Assembly: GCA_964428215.1 (NCBI GenBank)
Contig: CAYRXO010000028.1
Span: 1 to 24,901 of the forward strand
DNA: 24,901 nt
DNA from: Accumulibacter sp964428215
GTDB lineage: Bacteria > Pseudomonadota > Gammaproteobacteria > Burkholderiales > Rhodocyclaceae
Direction: 5' to 3'
Within the stretch, counting starts at the first letter, position 1. The number at the start of each line of letters is the position of its first letter. Made by a program: the position numbers and the translations under genes. Of this stretch, positions 16,361-23,346 are shown one piece after another. The notes beneath the pieces are model-generated. The model did no database searches. It was not told the DNA's origin and saw only the letters and a list, made by a program, of their open reading frames with translations.

Positions 16361-16693
16361 TTGGCCTCTCTTCCCGGCGGCGCCTGCTGCCTGGCCGTTC
16401 AGAAAGCAATCGTTTCGACATCGGGATTGACGAGACAGGTGGCAAACGCGGCCATCTTCTTCACCAACCTTCCCCTCATCGTTAAACACGTGCAGTCCGC
16501 TTTCAGACCCTCGTTCCCGATTGCCGAAGGAATCGGCATTTTCATCGGTGTCGCGGCCTGGGATGTTCTGAGTGCCGGCGAGATGTCGCTGCTCAAGGCC
16601 GCGTTGGTCGCCAGTGGTGGTGCGCTGATCCTTTTCTTCTTTCGCTGCCTGCAAGCCAGACTGCGCAGCAAACGGCAGATCGACCGCCTTTAA
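16361..16693 (+). CDS. Possible small membrane protein, start uncertain
   Basis: The frame ends at 16693 and encodes up to 110 residues from a TTG at 16361; a GTG at about 16439 would give 84. The C-terminal half looks protein-like: FPIAEGIGIFIGVAAWDVLSAG and SLLKAALVASGGALILFFFRCL are two plausible membrane helices separated by a short loop, ending in a basic tail RLRSKRQIDRL. The N-terminal third looks like translated non-coding sequence, and no good Shine-Dalgarno marks a start. I do not recognise a named family. It follows rstB on the same strand after about 120 bp. It may be a real short gene, or the remnant of one whose 5' end has decayed. Confidence 0.4.
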   Translation: MASLPGGACCLAVQKAIVSTSGLTRQVANAAIFFTNLPLIVKHVQSAFRPSFPIAEGIGIFIGVAAWDVLSAGEMSLLKAALVASGGALILFFFRCLQARLRSKRQIDRL

Positions 16694-17222
16694 CGGGCTG
16701 CCCCAAGCGTCTACGTCAGTCAACACCCGGCAACGGGGTTGCACCAACGGACCCGGATATTGTTTCATTTTAAATCAATACACGGCGACGCAGGTTGTGG
16801 TGAAGGGATTCTGGTGCGCATCGCTTGTGGTGAATGATCCGGAAACCGCGATCGCCGTCGGGAGCGCCGCAAACTGATGTGGGATAAGCCGAGACGTAGC
16901 CATCCGCGGCCGGCGCGTGCCTGGACACCCGGAAAACGCGCTTGAAGGTGCCGCGCGCCGGCGGCCTACCCGAAATCGGCGGAATGGTTTATATTGCGCC
17001 GCAATAGAAAGTCGGTCGCCGTCTGCCGCTGTCGTGCGTGCTGTCCCGTCAGGCAGGCATCGACTGCGCCCGTCACCGCTTCGGTACGGGCCGGAACAGC
17101 CCGTCTCCCCATTACCCGCACACGCCGTTTTGCCGCTCAGGCCTTGCGCCGTCGGGGGCTGCGCGTGCGCGAAGAACGATCATTTCGCCGCCATAGGCGG
17201 CATCGGAAATCAGGAACCATCC
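16694..17222. other. Non-coding stretch with no supported gene
   Basis: I see no credible gene, RNA gene or mobile element in these 529 bp. Open frames here have no family resemblance. An inverted repeat ACGGGC/GCCCGT (17086-17091, 17099-17104) and a small one, ATTGC/GCAAT (16993-16997, 17001-17005), beside a TATATT (16990-16995) are the only structures noted. The TATATT could be a -10 for the following operon but has no -35. Confidence 0.5.
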
Positions 17223-17777
17223 ATGAACACCAAACCACCTTCCCTGCTGAGCCGATTGTCGATCGCCCTCGGCAGTTTCTTCCGCATCCTCGGTGACAGC
17301 GATTTCGCGGCCCGGGTGCAGGCCTTGAATGACCCGACGCCGGTCGCCACTCCCGAGCCGGCGCCGGTAGCGCCGGCCGTACCGCCGTTGCGGGAAACGG
17401 TGCCGGATGGCGCGCTGCAATTGCTCGGCCTGCTGCAGCGCGAGGCGCGTTTCGTCGATTTCATCCAGGAGGATGTGGCCGCCTACGCCGACGCCGACAT
17501 CGGCGCCGCGGCGCGCGTGGTGCATGAAGGCTGCCGCAAGGTGCTGCGCGACAACTTCACGCTCGACGCGGTGCGCGACGAAGCCGAAGGCAGCCGCGTC
17601 ACCCTGCCGGCCGGCTTCGACGCCGCGGCTATCCGCCTGACCGGCAACGTCGTCGGCGCGGCGCCGTTCAAGGGCAGCCTGACGCATCGCGGCTGGCGCG
17701 TCGTCGAAACACGTCTGCCGAAGCTGTCCGAAAAACACGATCTCTGCATCGTCGCGCCGGCGGAGGTGGAATTATGA
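17223..17777 (+). CDS. DUF2760 domain-containing protein
   Basis: The 184-residue protein has an N-terminal helix (LLSRLSIALGSFFRILGD) and a proline/alanine-rich linker (about residues 37-58, ATPEPAPVAPAVPPL). The conserved DUF2760 domain follows: GALQLLGLLQREARFVDFIQEDVAAYADADIGAAARVVHEGCRKVL, ending GSLTHRGWRVVETRLPKL and DLCIVAPAEVEL. The function is unknown. By family knowledge it is encoded next to Hsp70-like genes in proteobacteria, as here, where its TGA overlaps the Hsp70 ATG (ATGA at 17774-17777). That suggests a cofactor or partner role, which is inference. The ATG at 17223 has AGGA 8 bases upstream; the open frame reaches back to 16917 but without domain content. Confidence 0.85.
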   Translation: MNTKPPSLLSRLSIALGSFFRILGDSDFAARVQALNDPTPVATPEPAPVAPAVPPLRETVPDGALQLLGLLQREARFVDFIQEDVAAYADADIGAAARVVHEGCRKVLRDNFTLDAVRDEAEGSRVTLPAGFDAAAIRLTGNVVGAAPFKGSLTHRGWRVVETRLPKLSEKHDLCIVAPAEVEL

Positions 17778-19615
17778 GCGAGGCGAAATTTTCGCTAGGC
17801 ATCGACCTCGGTACGACGCATTGCGCGCTGTCGTACGTCGATCTCGCCGACTGCGACGGCGAGCGGGTAACGCAACAGGTGCTGCCGGTGCCGCAACTGA
17901 CCGCGCCGGGCAACGTCGCCGCGCTCGGTCTGCTGCCGTCGTTCATCTACCTGCCGCATGCGAGCGAACTGGCCGCCGGCGACCTCGATCTGCCATGGAG
18001 CAACACGCAGGATTTCGCGGTCGGCGAAATGGCGCGCAGCCGCGGCGCCGGCACGCCGATCCGCCTGGTGGCCAGCGCCAAAAGCTGGCTGTGCCACGCC
18101 GGCGTCGACCGGCGGGCGGCGATTCTGCCCGCCGATGCGCCGCCCGAAGTCTCCCGGCTGTCGCCGCTCGACGCGTCGCTGCGCTATCTCAACCATCTGC
18201 GCTGCGCCTGGGATCAGGCGCAGCCGGCGGCGCCCTTCGTCGAGCAGGACATCGTCGTCACCATTCCGGCGTCGTTCGACCCGGCGGCACGCGAACTGAC
18301 CGCCGAAGCGGCACGCGCGGCTGGCTGCGAACGGCTGACCCTGCTCGAAGAACCGCAGGCAGCGCTCTATAGCTGGATCGAGCGCAGCAGCGGCGGCTGG
18401 CGCAAGCAGGTGCGGCCGGGCGACGTCATTCTGGTCATCGATGTCGGCGGCGGCACGAGCGACTTTTCGCTGATCGCCGTCGTCGAACGCGCCGGCGCGC
18501 TCGAACTGCACCGCGTCGCGGTCGGCGAACACATCCTGCTCGGCGGCGACAACATGGATCTGGCGCTGGCGTACGCCGTCGCCGGCAAGCTCGCTGCGCA
18601 GGGCAGCAAACTCGACGCCTGGCAGTTGCGCGCGCTGACGCACGCCTGCCGCGGCGCCAAGGAAACGCTGCTGCAGGAGAGCGATCTGGCGAGCGTGCCG
18701 CTGGTCGTCGCCAGCCGCGGGACCAAGCTGATCGGCGGCTCGCTGCGCAGCGAGCTGACGCGCGAGGAGATCGGTGCGACGCTGCTCGAGGGTTTTTTCC
18801 CGGCGGTGTCGATCGCCGAGCGGCCGCAGGGGCGCGGGCGCGGCGGTCTGACGCAGCTCGGCCTGCCGTACGCGCAGGATGCGGCGGTGACGCGTCACCT
18901 GGCCGCCTTCCTCGCCCGCCAGTTGAGCGCCACCGACGAACTGGCCGAATTCAGCGGCCGTCTGCCGGCAGGTGCCACCTTCCTGCACCCGACCGCGGTG
19001 CTGTTCAACGGCGGCGTCTTCAAGTCGCCCTTGCTCGCCGAGCGCACGCTGGCAACGGTCAACGCCTGGCTGAGCAGCGAAGGCGCCCCGCCGGCGCGGC
19101 TGCTCGCCGGTGCCGACCTCGATCTGGCCGTCGCGCGCGGCGCAGCGTATTACGGCTACGTGCGCCGCGGCCAGGGCGTGCGCATCCGTGGCGGCACGGC
19201 GCGTGCGTACTACGTCGCCGTCGAATCGTCGATGCCCGCCGTCCCCGGCATCGAACCGCCGCTGCAGGCGCTCTGTGTGGCACCGTTCGGCATGGAGGAA
19301 GGCAGCGAAGCGGCGCTGCCGGCGCAGGAATTCGGGCTGGTGGTTGGCGAACAGGTGCGTTTCCGCTTCTTCGGCTCGTCGGTCCGCCGCCAGGATCAGG
19401 TCGGCACACTGCTCGACGAGTGGTCGGCCGACGAGTTGCAGGAACTCGACGAAATTCTGACCACGCTGCCCGCCGACGGCCGCAACGCTGGCGAAGTGGT
19501 GCGCGTGCGTCTGCATGCGCGCGTCACCGAAGCCGGCACGCTCGAACTCGAAGCGCTGCCGCACGACGGCAGCGCCCGCTGGCGGGTCGAATTCGACGTG
19601 CGCGGCGGCGAGTGA
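17774..19615 (+). CDS. Hsp70 family protein, DUF2760-associated type
   Basis: The 613-residue protein has the Hsp70/actin ATPase fold: phosphate 1 LGIDLGTTHCALSYVD (8-23), a connect-like VVTIPASFDPAARELTAEAARAAG (161-184), LLEEPQAALYSW (190-201), phosphate 2 VIDVGGGTSDFSLI (221-234), GGDNMDLALA (257-266) and the adenosine motif LFNGGVFKSP (410-419). The part after about 470 is short, beta-rich and unlike DnaK's substrate domain plus lid; no EEVD-like tail is present. It is therefore an atypical chaperone-like ATPase with unknown clients. It is coupled to the DUF2760 gene by a 4-bp overlap. In other proteobacteria a second, larger Hsp70 (with DUF3731) commonly follows; here the next gene is an acyltransferase after 116 bp. 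Confidence 0.92.
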   Translation: MSEAKFSLGIDLGTTHCALSYVDLADCDGERVTQQVLPVPQLTAPGNVAALGLLPSFIYLPHASELAAGDLDLPWSNTQDFAVGEMARSRGAGTPIRLVASAKSWLCHAGVDRRAAILPADAPPEVSRLSPLDASLRYLNHLRCAWDQAQPAAPFVEQDIVVTIPASFDPAARELTAEAARAAGCERLTLLEEPQAALYSWIERSSGGWRKQVRPGDVILVIDVGGGTSDFSLIAVVERAGALELHRVAVGEHILLGGDNMDLALAYAVAGKLAAQGSKLDAWQLRALTHACRGAKETLLQESDLASVPLVVASRGTKLIGGSLRSELTREEIGATLLEGFFPAVSIAERPQGRGRGGLTQLGLPYAQDAAVTRHLAAFLARQLSATDELAEFSGRLPAGATFLHPTAVLFNGGVFKSPLLAERTLATVNAWLSSEGAPPARLLAGADLDLAVARGAAYYGYVRRGQGVRIRGGTARAYYVAVESSMPAVPGIEPPLQALCVAPFGMEEGSEAALPAQEFGLVVGEQVRFRFFGSSVRRQDQVGTLLDEWSADELQELDEILTTLPADGRNAGEVVRVRLHARVTEAGTLELEALPHDGSARWRVEFDVRGGE

Positions 19616-19622
19616 AGACCGT

Positions 19623-19665
19623 CCCGCCGGCCGGGCGGGCGTGACGCGCCTGCCGGCCGGCGGCA
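19623..19665. terminator. Two GC-rich hairpins after the Hsp70 gene
   Basis: CCCGCC (19623-19628) pairs with GGCGGG (19634-19639) around GGCCG, and TGCCG (19651-19655) pairs with CGGCA (19661-19665). They start 8 bp after the Hsp70 stop. No T-tract follows, so they may stabilise the 3' end or act as weak terminators. Confidence 0.4.
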
Positions 19666-19689
19666 GTGCCCGGTCGAGCGGATTCGGCG

Positions 19690-19695
19690 TAAGAT
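19690..19695 (+). promoter_or_regulatory. Candidate -10 element for the acyltransferase operon
   Basis: TAAGAT (5/6 of consensus) lies about 36 bp before the ATG at 19732, within a GC-rich intergenic gap. No good -35 is visible. If real, it makes the four downstream genes a separate transcription unit from DUF2760-Hsp70. Confidence 0.35.
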
Positions 19696-19731
19696 CGCGC
19701 TGCCCGCTCACCGCCGACTGACGCCGCCGCC

Positions 19732-20475
19732 ATGCAACGACTCCTCGCCATCTTCGGTCCGCTGCCTTTTCTCGCCCTGGCAATCACCGCCGCCGGCCTG
19801 TCGCTCGGCGTCGCCGCCTGGCTGTACCTGGAAATCTTCACGCCGGCGCTGGCCGGCGTCGTATCCGGCTGGCGCTACCCGCTGACCGGTCTGGCGCTGG
19901 CGGTCTGCTACTTCGCCTACGGACTGACGCTGCTGCTGGTGGCGCCGACGCTGAACCTGCTGCTCGGCGGCCGTCTGCAGCCCTATCGCGGCTCGGCGGT
20001 GTCGCTGACCGCCTTGCGCTGGTACGTGCATTGCACGCTGACGCTGGTCGTCCGCTATTCCTTTCTCGAATTCGTCACCCCCTCACATTTTTCGCAGATC
20101 TACTACCGGCTGATGGGCATGAAGATCGGCCGCAACGTGTCGATCAATTCGACGGCGATCGCCGATCCGTCGCTGATCGAGATCGCCGACAACGTCATCA
20201 TCGGCGGTACGGCCAGCATCATGGCGCACTACGCGCAAGGCGGCTATCTGGTCATCGCGCCGGTCAGGCTCGGCGCCGGGTCGACGATCGGCTTGCGGGC
20301 GATCGTCATGGGCGGCGTCGAGGTCGGCGCCAAAGCGAAGGTCCTCGCCGGGTCGTTCGTGCTGCCGAATACGCGCATCCCCGCCGGCGAAACCTGGGCC
20401 GGCATTCCGGCGCAGCGCATCGAACTGCCGCGCGACGAGGCCAGCGGCAGGCCGGCGGCCGCCGGCGGACAATGA
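19732..20475 (+). CDS. Membrane-anchored hexapeptide-repeat (LbetaH) acyltransferase-like protein
   Basis: The 247-residue protein has two or three N-terminal membrane segments (about residues 8-36 and 50-78). A C-terminal left-handed beta-helix of hexapeptide repeats follows (about 128-232): MKIGRNVSINSTAIADPSLIEIADNVIIGGTASIMAH, then VRLGAGSTIGLRAIVMGGVEVGAKAKVLAGSFVLPNTRIPAGETWAGIPAQRI. This fold serves O-acyl or acetyltransferases acting on sugars, lipids or amino groups. The AGIPAQRI ending is typical of that group. The donor and acceptor cannot be told. The TGA overlaps the next ATG (20472-20475), so it is coupled to the PAP2-type gene. No clear Shine-Dalgarno precedes the ATG at 19732. 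Confidence 0.82.
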   Translation: MQRLLAIFGPLPFLALAITAAGLSLGVAAWLYLEIFTPALAGVVSGWRYPLTGLALAVCYFAYGLTLLLVAPTLNLLLGGRLQPYRGSAVSLTALRWYVHCTLTLVVRYSFLEFVTPSHFSQIYYRLMGMKIGRNVSINSTAIADPSLIEIADNVIIGGTASIMAHYAQGGYLVIAPVRLGAGSTIGLRAIVMGGVEVGAKAKVLAGSFVLPNTRIPAGETWAGIPAQRIELPRDEASGRPAAAGGQ

Positions 20476-21101
20476 CAGTCGCGTTCGACGGGCCGCCGCT
20501 GGCGACCATCGGCTTGCGTCTGCTGGCCATCGCCGGCGCGCTGGTCGCCTGGCACTTCAGTCAGCGGCTGATCGGCGAACGGGCGCTCGCAGGCGAGCGT
20601 ATCGTCGATCATCTGCATCAGTTGAGCACGCCGGCCAACACCTGGCTGCACGAGCACCCCGGCGCCGCGAAAGCGCTGCTGATCGTCAGTTCGCTGGCCA
20701 TCGACCTGAGCACCCTGTTCGTCCTCGCCTATGCCGTCGTCGGCCCGAGTTTTCTGCCCTTCTGGGGCTTGCTGGCTTTGTTCGTCCTGCGCTTTCTCAG
20801 CCAAACGGCGGTCGCTTTGCCGGCGCCGACGGGAATCATCTGGCGCCACCCCGGCTTCCCGTCGCTGTTCGTCACCTATGCCGTCGCCAACGATTTCTTC
20901 TTTTCCGGTCACACTGCCTTGGCGGTCTACGGCGCCATGCAGATGGCCAGCCTTGGTCTGCCGGCCTTGACCGCGCTCGCCGTACTGCTCGCCGTGTCGC
21001 AGATGGTCCTGCTGATCGTCCTGCGCGCGCACTGGACGCTCGACGTGATCACCGGTGCGCTGGCCGCGCTGTGCGTCGGTTTATTGTTTTCCGGAGCCTG
21101 A
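20472..21101 (+). CDS. PAP2_C-type membrane phosphatase/phosphotransferase (sphingomyelin-synthase-like)
   Basis: The 209-residue protein has about six membrane helices. It carries two catalytic motifs of the PAP2_C group: FSGHT (144-148, H147) and RAHWTLDVITG (185-195, H187 and D191). This H-H-D triad is that of lipid phosphate phosphatases and sphingomyelin synthases, which cleave or transfer phospho-head groups at the membrane surface. The classical PAP2 first motif KxxxxxxRP is not evident, which favours PAP2_C over ordinary PAP2. The start overlaps the acyltransferase stop by 4 bp. The frame is open upstream to 20031, but that part lies inside the acyltransferase gene. The substrate is unknown; partnership with the acyltransferase in lipid modification is inference. 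Confidence 0.8.
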   Translation: MTVAFDGPPLATIGLRLLAIAGALVAWHFSQRLIGERALAGERIVDHLHQLSTPANTWLHEHPGAAKALLIVSSLAIDLSTLFVLAYAVVGPSFLPFWGLLALFVLRFLSQTAVALPAPTGIIWRHPGFPSLFVTYAVANDFFFSGHTALAVYGAMQMASLGLPALTALAVLLAVSQMVLLIVLRAHWTLDVITGALAALCVGLLFSGA

Positions 21102-21140
21102 CATGAAGCCACGTTTAACGCCATCCATCGAGGCAGGACG

Positions 21141-22226
21141 ATGAGCGCCGCCACCCGTCTCGAAGCGCAGCGGCGCGTCGACGACATCAACGTGTTCACG
21201 CGCGAATGGCAACGGCTGCGCGCCGCGGGTGTGCTGGTCGACGACCCGGCGCGCGACGACGCCATCCGCGCGCATCATCAGGCGCTGCTCGCCGACTACG
21301 CGCGCAGTTTCGACGTCGACGCCGATGCGCAGGCACGCCAGTTGTCGCTCGGCATGCGCATCGCGTCCTTCCTCGGTGCGCTGGCGCTGGCGGCGAGCGT
21401 CTTCCTGCTCTTCCAGCGCTACTGGGGGCTGCTGACGACGCCGCTGCAGGTCGCTGTACTGCTTTCCACCGCACTCGGCAGCTTCGTATTCACCCTCTGG
21501 CTGCACGGCAAGGACGCTGCCGGCTATTTCACCAAGCTGGCGGCGCTGATCGCCTTCGCCTGCTTCGTACTCAACGTCTCGCTGCTCGGGGCGATTTTCA
21601 ATCTGACGCCGTCGGACAATGCGCTGCTGCCCTGGGCGGCGCTGGCTTTTCTGCTTGCCTACACCTGCGATCTGCGCCTATTGCTTGCCGCCGGCATCCT
21701 GTGCACGATGGCCTACATCGCCGCGCGCACCGGCACCTTCCGCGGTTTGTACTGGCTCGATTTCGGCGAACGGCCGGAGAATTTCTTCCCGGCCGGACTG
21801 CTGTTCTTCTGCCTGCCGCTGTTGCCGCGCGTCGCCACGCACCGCCGTTCGCAGGAATTCGCGCCGATCTACCGTGTTTTCGGGCTGCTGGCGCTCTTCC
21901 TGCCGATGCTCGTCCTCGCCCACTGGGGATATGGCAGCTACCTCGAGCTCGATCACAAACTGATCGAAGGGGCGTATCAGATTGCCGGCTTCCTGCTCGG
22001 CGGCTTGACGATCTGGCTCGGCGCACGGCGCGAATGGCCGGAGGTGGTCAATACCGCTGTGACTTTCTTCGTCATCTTCCTGTATACCAAGCTCTTCGAC
22101 TGGTGGTGGGAAACCATGCCGAAATATCTCTTCTTCCTGATCCTCGGTCTGCTCGCCGTGCTGATCCTGCTGATACTCAAACGGCTGCGCGCCGCCAGCG
22201 GCTGGCTGAGCGGGAGCCGGCAATGA
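21141..22226 (+). CDS. DUF2157 domain-containing membrane protein
   Basis: The 361-residue protein opens with a cytoplasmic helical domain (about residues 1-68) that includes REWQRLRAAGVLVDDPARDD, the usual DUF2157 start. About ten membrane helices follow, beginning MRIASFLGALALAASVFLLF, and it ends with LFFLILGLLAVLILLILKRLRAAS. The function of the family is unknown. GAGGCAGGA lies just before the ATG at 21141, 39 bp after the PAP2-type gene. The stop overlaps the next start (ATGA at 22223-22226). DUF2157 genes are, from memory, often followed by a DUF4824 or GDYXXLXY gene, as here with DUF4824. Confidence 0.85.
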   Translation: MSAATRLEAQRRVDDINVFTREWQRLRAAGVLVDDPARDDAIRAHHQALLADYARSFDVDADAQARQLSLGMRIASFLGALALAASVFLLFQRYWGLLTTPLQVAVLLSTALGSFVFTLWLHGKDAAGYFTKLAALIAFACFVLNVSLLGAIFNLTPSDNALLPWAALAFLLAYTCDLRLLLAAGILCTMAYIAARTGTFRGLYWLDFGERPENFFPAGLLFFCLPLLPRVATHRRSQEFAPIYRVFGLLALFLPMLVLAHWGYGSYLELDHKLIEGAYQIAGFLLGGLTIWLGARREWPEVVNTAVTFFVIFLYTKLFDWWWETMPKYLFFLILGLLAVLILLILKRLRAASGWLSGSRQ

Positions 22227-23098
22227 ACGGCCGCACGCGCGCACTGCTCGCCGGCTGCGGTCTGATCGTGCTGGTCAATGCACTGATCCTCGCCGGCGCG
22301 GCGTACAACCGTTCCGGCGACGCGGACAGCCAGTTGCAGCTCAGCGAGCGCGAACTCTACCCGCCATACAACCGTTCCTGGTCGTTCCACGAGAACGGCC
22401 ATGCGTCGCTCGGCCTGGTCTGGCGCATCCTGCCGGCCCAGGACAAGGAATTCGCCGACTATTCCGGCGCGCATAATTTCGGCGGCACGCCCGCCTGGCT
22501 CGACGAAAACAAATTGCTAGCGCTCGGTTTCGAGTTGCCGGCGGCAACGAGCACGGAAACGAATTGGCGCGGCCAACGCCAGCGCGATGTCATTCTGGTG
22601 CTCGAGTACGACGGCCCGACGTATCAGCAGGCCTTGACGCGTGCCCGGGAGGCACATGCGGAGGAAAGCCGCCTGCTCGCCGCCAACCCGGACAAGAAGG
22701 AATTCGTCCAGCGCAGCCATACGGCGCAAAAACGACTCGAAAGCGAGGAAAACGAGAATAGCCGCCTGTTCGTCATCGACGCCGGCCTCGACGCCACCGC
22801 CTTGCGCGCCCGCTATGCGGCGCGCGATCACTATCTGCTCGCCCGTGGCCAGGTCAGCGCTTACTTGCAGTCGTCCGGCGATCCGCCGCGTCCGACACTG
22901 CGCGGCAGGATCAACCGCCTGAGCATCCGGGAAATCAACGTTCCCGCCGAAATGCAGCCAGCGCTGCGCGCGCAGCCCGACCGGCACACCCGTCCGCGCT
23001 TTCAAGCGACCCTCGCCGTCGGCAAGCGGCTGGAACCGTGGCTGCTGGAGATCAGCGTCAAGGAAGTGCAGATTAATTCGGGTTTGCCGCCCAGTTAG
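22223..23098 (+). CDS. DUF4824 family protein
   Basis: The 291-residue protein has an N-terminal membrane anchor or uncleaved signal (LLAGCGLIVLVNALILAGAAY, residues 8-28). A largely soluble, probably periplasmic region follows. Family-like stretches are AYNRSGDADSQLQLSERELYPP, GTPAWLDENKLLALGF, VILVLEYDGPTYQQAL and NSRLFVIDAGLDATALRARY, with FQATLAVGKRLEPWLLEI near the end. The role is unknown. The ATG at 22223 overlaps the DUF2157 stop by 4 bp, so the two are translated together and may form a complex. A longer frame in the same register runs back to 21206, but it is out of frame with the DUF2157 gene it crosses and reads as arginine-rich noise. Confidence 0.8.
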   Translation: MNGRTRALLAGCGLIVLVNALILAGAAYNRSGDADSQLQLSERELYPPYNRSWSFHENGHASLGLVWRILPAQDKEFADYSGAHNFGGTPAWLDENKLLALGFELPAATSTETNWRGQRQRDVILVLEYDGPTYQQALTRAREAHAEESRLLAANPDKKEFVQRSHTAQKRLESEENENSRLFVIDAGLDATALRARYAARDHYLLARGQVSAYLQSSGDPPRPTLRGRINRLSIREINVPAEMQPALRAQPDRHTRPRFQATLAVGKRLEPWLLEISVKEVQINSGLPPS

Positions 23099-23147
23099 CA
23101 AACTAAGTCATCGATTCTATTTTCTCGAAGTTTTGCCAGGCGAATCA

Positions 23148-23175
23148 ATCGGCGTTTTCCCGGGGAAGCGCCGAT
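23148..23175. terminator. Candidate terminator hairpin after the DUF4824 gene
   Basis: ATCGGCG (23148-23154) and CGCCGAT (23169-23175) form a 7-bp stem. The TTCC/GGAA arms inside extend it across a small internal loop. It lies 50 bp past the DUF4824 stop in the convergent gap before the Nudix-ThiE gene. No T-tract follows, so efficiency is uncertain. Confidence 0.45.
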
Positions 23176-23225
23176 CAAATGGCTGTGCGGGCGGATTGCG
23201 GCATTGCGCGGAGCTCACCACCTCG

Positions 23226-23242
23226 CCTATCGATCCGATAGG
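23226..23242. repeat. Perfect 7-bp hairpin in the convergent gap
   Basis: CCTATCG (23226-23232) and CGATAGG (23236-23242) pair perfectly around the 3-base loop ATC. It is 105 bp past the stop of the minus-strand Nudix-ThiE gene. It could be a terminator stem, a protein site or part of an extragenic repeat; I see no second copy in the window. Confidence 0.4.
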
Positions 23243-23346
23243 TCTCGGTGTCTGCACGCCATACGCCTTGCGCTGCATCCCGTGCAACCGTTTGATCAGC
23301 GCTCCTGCGGACTCACCCCGCCGATGCTGCCTCCGGTAGCGGCAAC

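Noticed and set aside
16346..16768. A 140-codon minus-strand frame in the gene-poor region
   Set aside because: It is polar and Gln/Arg-rich with no recognisable pattern, while the opposite strand encodes plausible membrane helices.
17795..19783. A 662-codon open frame on the minus strand opposite the Hsp70 gene
   Set aside because: It is a GC-rich antisense shadow: arginine-, glutamine- and alanine-rich with no domain, and the plus-strand Hsp70 has all ATPase motifs.
21206..23098. A 630-codon plus-strand frame across the DUF2157 gene
   Set aside because: Its first half is arginine-rich noise in the wrong frame of DUF2157. Only the part from 22223 is a real gene (DUF4824), with its own overlapping ATG.
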